In this document: piece by piece, positions 17,143 to 24,769 of the stretch
Position numbering within the stretch: position 1 is the stretch's first letter
How the letters are laid out: every line of letters starts with the position of its first letter
Source: Streptomyces typhae
GTDB taxonomy: Bacteria > Actinomycetota > Actinomycetes > Streptomycetales > Streptomycetaceae
DNA: 64,000 bases
Direction of reading: 5' to 3'
NCBI RefSeq assembly: GCF_009755605.1
Contig: NZ_WPNZ01000010.1
Location: forward strand, 248,001 to 312,000
Notes under the pieces: model-generated
Told to the model about the DNA's origin: nothing
What the model saw: the letters and a program-made list of their open reading frames with translations, nothing else
Database searches by the model: none
Translations under genes and position numbers: made by a program

Positions 17143-18579
17143 CTAGCGGGGGCTGTCGTCCTCGCCGATGTGGTGGACCCGGACCAGGTTCGTGGAGCCG
17201 GGGACGCCGGGGGGCGAGCCGGCCGTGATGATGACGATGTCGCCGGGCTGACAGCGGCCGATCTTGAGGAGTTGTTCGTCGACCTGGCGGACCATCGCGT
17301 CGGTGGAGTCGACGTGCGGGCCGAGGAAGGTCTCGACGCCCCAGGTGAGGTTGAGCTGGGAGCGGGTCGCGGCGTCGGGGGTGAAGGCCAGGAGGGGGAT
17401 CGGGGAGCGGTAGCGGGAGAGGCGGCGGACGGTGTCGCCGGACTGGGTGAAGGCGACGAGGAACTTGGCGCCGAGGAAGTCGCCCATGTCGGCGGCGGCG
17501 CGGGCGACGGCTCCGCCCTGGGTGCGGGGCTTGTTGCGTTCGGTGAGCGGCGGCAGGCCCTTGGCGAGGATGTCCTCTTCGGCGGCTTCGACGATGCGGG
17601 CCATGGTGCGGACGGTCTCTATGGCGTATTTGCCGACGCTGGTCTCGCCGGAGAGCATGACGGCGTCGGTGCCGTCGATGACGGCGTTGGCGACGTCGGA
17701 GGCTTCTGCGCGGGTGGGCCGGGAGTTGTCGATCATCGAGTCGAGCATCTGGGTGGCGACGATGACCGGTTTGGCGTTGCGCTTGGCGAGCTTGATGGCG
17801 CGCTTCTGAACGATCGGGACTTGTTCGAGGGGCATCTCGACGCCGAGGTCGCCGCGGGCGACCATGATGCCGTCGAAGGCGGCGACGATGTCGTCGATGT
17901 TGTCGACGGCCTGGGGCTTCTCGACCTTGGCGATGACGGGGAGGCGCCGGTTCTCCTCGTCCATGATGCGGTGGACGTCGTCGATGTCGCGGCCGCTGCG
18001 GACGAAGGAGAGGGCGATGACGTCGAAGCCGGTGCGCAGGGCCCAGCGGAGGTCTGCTTCGTCCTTGTCGGAGAGTGCGGGGACGGAGACGGCGACGCCG
18101 GGGAGGTTGAGGCCCTTGTGGTCGGAGACCATGCCGCCTTCGATGACGGTGGTGGTGACGCGGGGGCCGTCGACGGCGGTGACTTCGAGGGTGACTTTGC
18201 CGTCGTCGACGAGGATGCGTTCGCCGGTGGTGACGTCTTCGGCGAGGCCGGAGTAGGTGGTGCCGCAGCTGCGGCGGTCGCCCTGGGCGCCGGGTTCGAC
18301 GGTGATGGTGAATTCGTCGCCGCGCTCGAGGAGTACGGGTCCTTCGCTGAAGCGGCCGAGGCGGATCTTCGGGCCTTGAAGGTCGGCGAGGACGCCGACG
18401 CTGCGGCCACTCTCGTCGGCGGCCTTGCGCACACGCTGGTAGCGCTCCTCGTGGTCGGCGTAGGTGCCGTGACTGAGGTTGAAGCGTGCCACGTCCATTC
18501 CGGCGTCGACCAGGGCCTTGATCTGGTCGTAGGTGTCGGTGGCGGGTCCCAGGGTGCAAACGATTTTTGCTCGGCGCAT
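17143..18579 (-). CDS. pyk: Pyruvate kinase
   Basis: The 478-residue product starts at ATG 18579 with RRAKIVCTLGPAT. It converts phosphoenolpyruvate and ADP to pyruvate and ATP. Visible family signatures are MDVARFNLSHG, the catalytic segment IAKVEKPQAVDNIDDI with the essential Lys, MVARGDLGVE for metal binding, and MLDSMIDNSRPTRAEASDVANAVIDG. The C-terminal domain is complete and the length is normal. A GGTCTAGAC element directly abuts the start codon (see the separate entry), hinting at carbon-source control. The gene is transcribed alone, away from the SIMPL gene. Confidence 0.97.
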   Translation of the reverse strand: MRRAKIVCTLGPATDTYDQIKALVDAGMDVARFNLSHGTYADHEERYQRVRKAADESGRSVGVLADLQGPKIRLGRFSEGPVLLERGDEFTITVEPGAQGDRRSCGTTYSGLAEDVTTGERILVDDGKVTLEVTAVDGPRVTTTVIEGGMVSDHKGLNLPGVAVSVPALSDKDEADLRWALRTGFDVIALSFVRSGRDIDDVHRIMDEENRRLPVIAKVEKPQAVDNIDDIVAAFDGIMVARGDLGVEMPLEQVPIVQKRAIKLAKRNAKPVIVATQMLDSMIDNSRPTRAEASDVANAVIDGTDAVMLSGETSVGKYAIETVRTMARIVEAAEEDILAKGLPPLTERNKPRTQGGAVARAAADMGDFLGAKFLVAFTQSGDTVRRLSRYRSPIPLLAFTPDAATRSQLNLTWGVETFLGPHVDSTDAMVRQVDEQLLKIGRCQPGDIVIITAGSPPGVPGSTNLVRVHHIGEDDSPR

Positions 18580-18588
18580 GTCTAGACC
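18580..18588 (-). promoter_or_regulatory. DasR-like (dre) element abutting the pyk start codon
   Basis: The palindrome GTCTAGAC lies immediately upstream of the pyk ATG, and in the gene's orientation reads AGGGTCTAGAC. The DasR consensus core is GGTCTAGACC, so nine of ten positions match. The same 11-mer occurs before the sugar ABC operon at 47.7 kb. Binding at this position would block translation or transcription start. Confidence 0.4.
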
Positions 18589-18752
18589 CTAGGGCTTACT
18601 GACGGGTAGAGAATTGGCTGGGCGTGACTACTCAACGTCCTTTGCATGAAGGTCTCTTGACAAGTGTTGAAGTGTGCGCGGAGTCGCTCCTATGAGCGCG
18701 TTCATTGGTCAATGGGGCGTGGTGCGATCACAGTTGCGACGGTGGCGGTTGC

Positions 18753-19460
18753 TCAGAGTTGTGGCGGGTTCATGGTGAAGCGTGCGTTGACCTGTGCGTA
18801 GACGGACTGGCGTTGCGGTTCCAGGTCGAGGGCGGGGGCGGATTCGGGGGCGCCGCCGTAGGCCGCGCGGGCCATGCCGGGGGCGGCGGGGCCGCCGTAG
18901 CCGTAGGGGGTGTTGTCGGCGCCGATGTCGGCGATCTCGACGAGGGCGGCGAGGGTGGTGCCGAGGGCTTCGGCGTATTCGCGGGCGCGCTGGACGGCTT
19001 CCCTGACGGCTTCCTGGCGGGCGCGGCGGTGGGCGGGCGAGTCGGGGCGCAGGGACCACCAGGGGCCGTCGACGCGGGTGAGTTCGAGGTCGGCGACGCG
19101 GGTGGTGAGTTCGCCGAGGGCGGTGAAGTCGGTGAGTTCGGCGGTGATGTGGACGCGGCCGTGGTAGGTGCGGACGCGTTCTCCCTTGCCGCGTTTGGTG
19201 AGTTCGGGGGTGATGGAGAAGGTGCCGGTCTCGACGCGTTCGACGGCTTCGCCGTAGGTCTTGACGAGGTCGATGACGGTGGTGTTGCGGCGGGTGAGGT
19301 CGGTGAGGGCGTCGCGGCGGTCGCTGCCGCGGGCGCTGACGGTGATGCCGATGCGGGCGATCTCGGGGTCGACTTCGAGGAGGGCTTCGCCGCGGACCGC
19401 CAGGCGTGGGGCCTCTGGGGTGCCGTAGGGGACGTTGGAGGTGGGTTCTTCGGTGGTCAT
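18753..19460 (-). CDS. SIMPL (DUF541) domain protein
   Basis: The product has 235 residues from ATG 19460. The SIMPL fold is recognised from RLAVRGEALLEVDPEIARIGITVSARG at the start, the repeated alpha/beta pattern, and RARQEAVREAVQRAREYAEALG in the second half followed by the Gly/Tyr-rich loop TPYGYGGPAAPG. Most SIMPL proteins are exported, but no signal peptide is visible here, so this one is probably cytoplasmic. The family's biochemical function is not settled. It stands alone between pyk and the divergently transcribed nucleotidase gene. Confidence 0.88.
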   Translation of the reverse strand: MTTEEPTSNVPYGTPEAPRLAVRGEALLEVDPEIARIGITVSARGSDRRDALTDLTRRNTTVIDLVKTYGEAVERVETGTFSITPELTKRGKGERVRTYHGRVHITAELTDFTALGELTTRVADLELTRVDGPWWSLRPDSPAHRRARQEAVREAVQRAREYAEALGTTLAALVEIADIGADNTPYGYGGPAAPGMARAAYGGAPESAPALDLEPQRQSVYAQVNARFTMNPPQL

Positions 19461-19490
19461 GGGGCCACTCTCGCACCGCCTCGGGGTGCC

Positions 19491-19538
19491 GAACAGTCAA
19501 CGGAACAGCCAACGGAACAGTCAACGGGACAGTCACCG
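19491..19538 (+). repeat. 12-bp tandem repeat, four units
   Basis: Units GAACAGTCAACG, GAACAGCCAACG, GAACAGTCAACG and GGACAGTCACCG follow one another without gaps in the divergent spacer between the SIMPL and nucleotidase genes. Direct repeats at about one helical turn could be a binding array, but no regulator is known for this sequence. Confidence 0.8.
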
Positions 19539-19641
19539 GATCGAAACCTGGCGGGTCTGTCGCGGGCCGTGTCGACGGGTCAGAATCTACGCGCGTCACG
19601 AAGTCGTGCCGATCGTGCAGGTTCATAAGGGAGACAGTGAG

Positions 19642-21441
19642 ATGCCGCTCGACAGAAGGTCGTTCCTGGGGAGCTCAGCCGCCGCGGGAGCTGTCGCCCT
19701 CGCGGGCCCGGCGGCGGGGGCCGAGGCGGCTCCCGCCGCGTCGCACGGCGGCGGGCGGACGAGACGGTACTCGTTCACCGTCATGGGCACCACGGACCTC
19801 CACGGCAACGTCTTCAACTGGGACTACTTCACGGACAAGGAGTTCGACGACAAGGACCACAACGATGTGGGCCTGGCGAAGATCTCGACGCTGGTGAACC
19901 AGGTCCGCAGGGAGAAGGGGCGCCGGAACACTCTCCTCATCGACGCGGGCGACACCATTCAGGGCACGCAGCTGTCGTACTACTACGCGAAGGTCGACCC
20001 GATCACGGCGGCCCGCGGCCCGGTGCACCCGATGGCGCTGGCGATGAACGCGATCGGCTACGACGCGGCGGCGCTCGGAAATCACGAGTTCAACTACGGC
20101 ATTCCGGTGCTGCGGAAGTTCGAGGAGCAGTGCGACTTCCCGCTGCTGGGGGCGAACGCGCTGGACGCGAGGACGCGGCGGCCCGCGTTCGCGCCGTACA
20201 GCATGCACCGGCTGCGGACGCCGTACGGCCGTGATGTGCGGGTGGCGGTGCTGGGTCTGACGAATCCGGGTATCGCGATCTGGGACAAGGCGAATGTGCA
20301 GGGGAAGATGGTGTTCCCGGGCCTGGAGGAGCAGGCGGCGAAGTGGGTGCCGCGGCTGCGGTCGATGGGTGCGGACGTGGTGATCGTGTCGGCGCACTCG
20401 GGGTCGAGCGGTACGTCGTCGTACGGGGATCAGTTGCCGTATGTGGAGAACGCGGCGGCGCTGGTGGCGGAGCAGGTGCCGGGGATCGACGCGATCCTGG
20501 TGGGGCACGCGCACACGGAGATTCCCGAGTACCGGGTGGAGAACAAGGCGACGGGGAAGAGCGTCGTTCTCTCGGAGCCGTTGAAGTGGGGGCAGCGTCT
20601 GACGCTGTTCGACTTCGATCTGGTGTGGTCGAAGGGTCGCTGGCGGGTGGCGGAGGTGGGGGCGAAGGTCCTGAACTCCAACACGGTGGCGGAGGACCGG
20701 CGGATCACGCGGCTGCTGGGTGATGAGCACAAGAAGGTCGTGCGGTATGTGAACCAGGTCATCGGCACGTCGAAGGCGGCGATGAGCACCGCGGAGGGCC
20801 CGTACAAGGATGTGGCGATCATTGATCTGATCAGCCATGTGCAGGCGGAGACGGTGAAGGCGGCGCTCGCGGGCGGCGCGTACGCGAAGCTTCCGGTGCT
20901 CTCGCAGGCGTCGTGCTTCTCGCGGGCGGCGGGGGTTCCCGCGGGCGAGGTGACGATCCGGGACGCGGCGGGCCTGTATCCGTTCGAGAACACGCTGGAG
21001 GCGCGGGTGCTCACGGGTGCGCAGCTGAAGGAGTATCTGGAGTTCTCGGCGCGCTATTACGTGCGGACCGAGGCGGGGGCGCCGGTGGATCCGGCGAAGC
21101 TGACGAATGCGGAGAACACTCCGGATTACAACTACGACGCGCTGTACGGAGTGTCGTACGAGATCGATATCGCGCAGCCCGCGGGTTCGCGGATCTCGAA
21201 GCTGCGGTTCGAGGGGAAGGATCTCGATCCGAAGGCGGAGTTCGTGCTCGCGGTGAACAATTACCGGGCGAGTGGCGGGGGGAATTTCCCGCACATCGCG
21301 CGTGCCAAGCAGGTGTGGGCGAATTCCGAGGAGATCCGTAACACGATCATCGCGTGGGTGAAGGCGAAGGGCACGATCGATCCGGCGGAGTTCGCTTCGG
21401 TGGACTGGCGGCTGACGCGGGCGGGCGCGCCGGTGTTCTAG
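19642..21441 (+). CDS. Tat-exported bifunctional UDP-sugar hydrolase/5'-nucleotidase
   Basis: The 599-residue product starts at ATG 19642. The Tat signal PLDRRSFLGSSAAAGAVALAG has the twin-Arg RRSFLG motif. The N-terminal metallophosphatase carries metal ligands in GTTDLHGNVF, DAGDTIQGT, LGNHEFNYG, SAHSG and VGHAHTEIP. The C-terminal 5'-nucleotidase domain (from about residue 390) ends with NNYRASGGGNFP, the substrate-stacking region. It should dephosphorylate extracellular nucleotides for phosphate and nucleoside recovery. It stands alone, with a bidirectional terminator between it and the convergent hydroxylase gene. Confidence 0.94.
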   Translation: MPLDRRSFLGSSAAAGAVALAGPAAGAEAAPAASHGGGRTRRYSFTVMGTTDLHGNVFNWDYFTDKEFDDKDHNDVGLAKISTLVNQVRREKGRRNTLLIDAGDTIQGTQLSYYYAKVDPITAARGPVHPMALAMNAIGYDAAALGNHEFNYGIPVLRKFEEQCDFPLLGANALDARTRRPAFAPYSMHRLRTPYGRDVRVAVLGLTNPGIAIWDKANVQGKMVFPGLEEQAAKWVPRLRSMGADVVIVSAHSGSSGTSSYGDQLPYVENAAALVAEQVPGIDAILVGHAHTEIPEYRVENKATGKSVVLSEPLKWGQRLTLFDFDLVWSKGRWRVAEVGAKVLNSNTVAEDRRITRLLGDEHKKVVRYVNQVIGTSKAAMSTAEGPYKDVAIIDLISHVQAETVKAALAGGAYAKLPVLSQASCFSRAAGVPAGEVTIRDAAGLYPFENTLEARVLTGAQLKEYLEFSARYYVRTEAGAPVDPAKLTNAENTPDYNYDALYGVSYEIDIAQPAGSRISKLRFEGKDLDPKAEFVLAVNNYRASGGGNFPHIARAKQVWANSEEIRNTIIAWVKAKGTIDPAEFASVDWRLTRAGAPVF

Positions 21442-21487
21442 GTTCGGCGGCCTTCCGGGGTCGTCCGGGTCGGCCGGGTCGGTTCAG

Positions 21488-21531
21488 GTGCCCCGTTTCC
21501 GGTGTCCGTCAGGGCGCGGGAAACGGGGCAC
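21488..21531. terminator. Bidirectional terminator between nucleotidase and hydroxylase genes
   Basis: A 13-bp perfect stem (21488-21500 with 21519-21531) with an 18-nt loop lies between two convergent stop codons. Confidence 0.75.
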
Positions 21532-21581
21532 GGCCGTTGTGCGCGGGAGTGCGCGGGAGTGCGGGGGCGCAGGGATGGGCG

Positions 21582-23048
21582 TCAGCTCTTGAGGCGGACG
21601 AGGTTGGTGTGCTGGGGGACGCGGGGTGCGGGGGTGCGGGCCGCGGGGTCGGTGAGGCCGAAGGTGGTGAAGGCGGTGCGGTCGGGCAGGGGGTAGGGGT
21701 TGGTGCCGGTGAGGGTGTTGAGGATGGTGGCGCTGCGCCAGGCGGCGAGGCCGAGGTCGGGGGCGCCGACTCCGTGGGTGTGGCGTTCGGCGTTCTGTAC
21801 GTAGACGTTGCTGCCGGTGGCGGTGATGGAGGGGTCGAGGAGGAGGCGGTACTTGTCGTCGATGCGGGGGCGTTCGGCGGAGTCGCGGCGCATATAGGGG
21901 TCGAGGCCGGCGAGGAGCTGGTCGAGGGGGCGTTCGCGGTAGCCGGTGGCGAGGATGACGGCGTCGGTGGTGAGGCGGGAGCGGGTGCCTTCCTCGATGT
22001 GTTCGAGGTGGAGTTCGACGCGGGTGGTGGCCACGCGGCCCGCGGTGCGCACGGTGACGCCGGGGGTCAGGACGGTGTCGGGCCAGCCGCCGTGGAGGGT
22101 GCGCTGGTAGAGCTCGTCGTGGATGGCGGCGATGGTGTCGGCGTCGATGCCCTTGTGGAGCTGCCACTGGCCGGGGACGAGCCGGTCGCGTACGGGTTCG
22201 GGCAGGGCGTGGAAGTAGCGGGTGTAGTCGGGGGTGAAGTGTTCCAGGCCGAGCTTGGAGTACTCCATGGGGGCGAAGGCGGGGGTGCGGGCGAGCCAGT
22301 GCAGGCGTTCGGCGCCCGGGGGGCGGTGCCGGAGCAGGTCGAGGAAGATCTCGGCGCCGGACTGTCCGGAGCCGATGACGGTGATGTGGTCGGCGGTGCG
22401 GAGCCGGTCGCGGTGCAGCAGGTAGTCGGCGGAGTGGATGACGGGGACGGTGGGGGCGTCGGCGAGGGGTCTGAGGGGTTCGGGGACGTAGGGGGCGGTG
22501 CCGACGCCGAGGGCGATGTTGCGGGCGTGGGTGCGGCCGAGTGCTTCGGCTTCGCCGTCGGCGTCGAGCTGGGTGAAGTCGATGTCGAACAGGGAGCGTT
22601 CGGGGTTCCAGCGGACGGCGTCGATCTGGTGGCCGAAGTGCAGGGCGGGGAGGTTCTCACTGACCCAGCGGCAGTAGGCGTCGTACTCGGCGCGCTGGAT
22701 GTGGAAGCGCTCGGCGAAGTAGAAGGGGAACAGGCGCTGGCGGGAGCGGAGGTAGCTGAGGAACGACCAGGGGTTGGCGGGGTCGGCGAGGGTGACGAGG
22801 TCGGCGAGGAAGGGGACCTGGAGGGTGGCGCCTTCGATGAGGAGGCCGGGGTGCCAGTGGAAGGAGGGCCGCTGTTCGTAGAAGGCGGCGTCGATGCTGC
22901 CGCGTTCGGCGAGGGGCTGGGCGAGGGCGGCGAGGGACAGGTTGAACGGCCCGATGCCGATGCCGACCAGGTCGCGGGGTGCGGTGGAGGCGGTGGCTGC
23001 CTGCGCGGTCCTGTCGTGGCGGTGGGGCGTGTCGGGCGTGGCCGTCAT
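21582..23048 (-). CDS. FAD-dependent lysine/diamine N-hydroxylase (DesB-like)
   Basis: The 488-residue product starts at ATG 23048, overlapping the preceding decarboxylase stop by 4 nt (ATGA). It belongs to the IucD/SidA/DesB N-hydroxylating monooxygenases. The FAD motif GIGIGPFNLSL is near residue 30, LQVPFLADLVTLADP binds substrate and flavin, the NADPH motif is VIGSGQSGAEIF, and the C-terminal ATGYRERP is present. These enzymes N-hydroxylate lysine, ornithine, cadaverine or putrescine, the first committed step to hydroxamate siderophores. The decarboxylase partner suggests a diamine. No acyltransferase or NIS synthetase gene follows; the next gene converges. Confidence 0.88.
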   Translation of the reverse strand: MTATPDTPHRHDRTAQAATASTAPRDLVGIGIGPFNLSLAALAQPLAERGSIDAAFYEQRPSFHWHPGLLIEGATLQVPFLADLVTLADPANPWSFLSYLRSRQRLFPFYFAERFHIQRAEYDAYCRWVSENLPALHFGHQIDAVRWNPERSLFDIDFTQLDADGEAEALGRTHARNIALGVGTAPYVPEPLRPLADAPTVPVIHSADYLLHRDRLRTADHITVIGSGQSGAEIFLDLLRHRPPGAERLHWLARTPAFAPMEYSKLGLEHFTPDYTRYFHALPEPVRDRLVPGQWQLHKGIDADTIAAIHDELYQRTLHGGWPDTVLTPGVTVRTAGRVATTRVELHLEHIEEGTRSRLTTDAVILATGYRERPLDQLLAGLDPYMRRDSAERPRIDDKYRLLLDPSITATGSNVYVQNAERHTHGVGAPDLGLAAWRSATILNTLTGTNPYPLPDRTAFTTFGLTDPAARTPAPRVPQHTNLVRLKS

Positions 23049-24511
23049 CGGTGGCTGGTTCCTTCCACGAGCGTGAGCAGGGCCGTGAGGTGTTCGGTGC
23101 GGATGTGGGGGTTGAGGAGGGTGGCTTTGAGCCAGCGGCGGCCGTCGAGCTGTGCGCGGCCGAGGACGGCGGTGCCGTTGTCCAGGAGTGTCCTCCGGAC
23201 GTGGGCGATGTATTCGTCGTCGGCGTCGGTTGGCCGGAACAGGACGGTGCTGATGGCGGGCTTGTCGTAGAGGTCGAAACGGGGGTGGGCGGCGACGAGG
23301 TCGGCGAGTTCGCGGGCGCGGTCGCAGACCTGGTCGACGAGGGCGCCGAGTCCGGTGCGGCCGAGGGCCTTGAGGGTGACGGCGATCTTCAGGGCGTCGG
23401 GTCTGCGGGTGGTGCGCAGGGAGCGGCCGAGGAGGTCGGGCAGGCCTGCTTCGGTGTCGTCGTCGGCGTTGAGGTAGTCGGCGCGGTGGTCGAGGGCTCT
23501 GGTGTCGGCGGGGTCGCGGACGGTGAGGATGCCGGCGGCTGCGGGTTGCCAGCCGAGTTTATGCAGGTCGAGGGCGACGCTGTCGGCGCGTTCCAGGCCG
23601 TGGAGCTTGGGTCGGTGGGTGTCGCTGAAGAGGAGTCCGGCGCCGTAGGCGGCGTCGACGTGGAGTCGGGCGCCGTGGGTGGCGCACAGGTCGGCGATGT
23701 CGGTGAGGGGGTCGATGAGGCCGGCGTCGGTGGTGCCGGCGGTTGCGGCGACGAGGACGGTGGCGGCGGGTCCGCTGCGGCCGGCGCGGCCGGTGCGTTC
23801 GCTGGGTCCGCTGGGTCCGCTGGGTTCGGTGAGTTCGGTGAGTTCGCTGAGTTCGGTGAGGGCTTCGTCGAGGGCGGCGGGGTCGAGGACGCCGGCGGGT
23901 GCGGGCACGGTGACGGGTTCGGGCAGGCCGAGGAGCCAGGCGGCGCGGCGCAGGGAGTGGTGGGCGTTGGCGCCGGTGAGCAGCCGCAGGGGGTGTCCGC
24001 GGGTGGCGGCGTGTTCGCGGGCGAGGAGCAGGGCGAGCTGGTTGGACTCGGTGCCGCCGGTGGTGATCAGGGCGTCGCCGGTGCCGGGGCCGTGGACTTC
24101 GGCGGCGAGGGTGGCGGTGAGGAGCGCTTCGAGGGCGGAGGCGGCGGGCGCCTGGTCCCAGGAGTCCATGGAGGGGTTGAGGGCGGACGCGGCGAGGTCG
24201 GCGGCTGCGGCGATGGCGAGGGGCGGGCAGTGCAGGTGGGCCGCGCACAGGGGGTCCGCGGGGTCGGCGGCGCCTGCGGCGACGGCGCCGACCAGGGTGC
24301 GCAGGGCGTTCTCGGCGCCCGTTCCGTGGGTCGGCAGGAGGTCGCCCGCGGCTTCGCGGACGCGGGTGGCGACGGTGGCGGGGCCGCCGCTCGGGAGGGG
24401 GCCGCCGCGGGTCCCGGCGCCCTCGGTGAGGGCGCCGAGGGTTGTTTCGAGCAGGGGCCGCAGGGCGTCGGGGCCGTTCTTGCCTCCGGCGAGGGGCGGC
24501 GGGGTGCTCAT
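23045..24511 (-). CDS. PLP-dependent amino acid decarboxylase (DesA-like)
   Basis: The 488-residue product starts at ATG 24511, chosen for the strong GGAGGT site. It is a group II PLP decarboxylase: HCPPLAIAAAADLAASALNPSMDSWDQAP, TTGGTESNQLALLLAR, LHVDAAYGAG and LDLHKLGWQPAAAG, where the Lys binds PLP. The DLHKLGWQP form is that of DesA-type lysine decarboxylases rather than glutamate decarboxylase. It likely makes cadaverine (or another diamine) for the hydroxylase encoded next. A Glu/Leu/Ser/Thr-rich insertion near residues 215-245 coincides with 9-bp tandem repeats. No classic iron box is visible upstream. Confidence 0.86.
   Translation of the reverse strand: MSTPPPLAGGKNGPDALRPLLETTLGALTEGAGTRGGPLPSGGPATVATRVREAAGDLLPTHGTGAENALRTLVGAVAAGAADPADPLCAAHLHCPPLAIAAAADLAASALNPSMDSWDQAPAASALEALLTATLAAEVHGPGTGDALITTGGTESNQLALLLAREHAATRGHPLRLLTGANAHHSLRRAAWLLGLPEPVTVPAPAGVLDPAALDEALTELSELTELTEPSGPSGPSERTGRAGRSGPAATVLVAATAGTTDAGLIDPLTDIADLCATHGARLHVDAAYGAGLLFSDTHRPKLHGLERADSVALDLHKLGWQPAAAGILTVRDPADTRALDHRADYLNADDDTEAGLPDLLGRSLRTTRRPDALKIAVTLKALGRTGLGALVDQVCDRARELADLVAAHPRFDLYDKPAISTVLFRPTDADDEYIAHVRRTLLDNGTAVLGRAQLDGRRWLKATLLNPHIRTEHLTALLTLVEGTSHR
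23801..23859 (-). repeat. 9-bp tandem repeats within the decarboxylase gene
   Basis: About six and a half units, three of GCTGGGTCC type then three to four of GGTGAGTTC type, encode repeating SGP and ELT/ELS tripeptides on the minus strand. The frame is kept whatever the copy number. The repeats fall in a surface loop before the LVAATAGTTDAGL strand. Confidence 0.8.
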
Positions 24512-24655
24512 GGCGGTGACCTCCGGGTGCTCGGGTGGGGTCGCCGGCCTGGCCGCTGCGGTGTCCGGCTCGCCCGGAGAGCTCAACGATGCGGACTCGT
24601 AAGGGGTATTGCCCATGGGGGGAGTTTGCGGGGGGTAGGTGGGTGGTGCTAGGCC

Positions 24656-24768
24656 CTGGCGGGGCTTTCCCCGGTCCCGCCCCTTCCCGAAACCATGGGG
24701 CTCCGCCCCCTGGACCCCCGTATCGGCGCTTCGCGCCTTGTCCTCAAACGCCGGACGGGCTGGATCTT
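24656..24768. repeat. Streptomyces intergenic palindromic element
   Basis: This spacer holds nested GC palindromes and ends in TCCTCAAACGCCGGACGGGC, a sequence scattered through Streptomyces intergenic regions. A second, shorter copy is at 2617-2652. It abuts the stop codon of the GH35 gene and may act as its terminator. Confidence 0.6.
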
Positions 24769-24769
24769 C

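Noticed and set aside
24600-24680. Iron box upstream of the desA-like gene
   Set aside because: TAGGT and TAGGCC-like pieces are present near 24635-24655 but do not form the 19-bp TTAGGTTAGGCTAACCTAA-type palindrome of Streptomyces DmdR1 sites.
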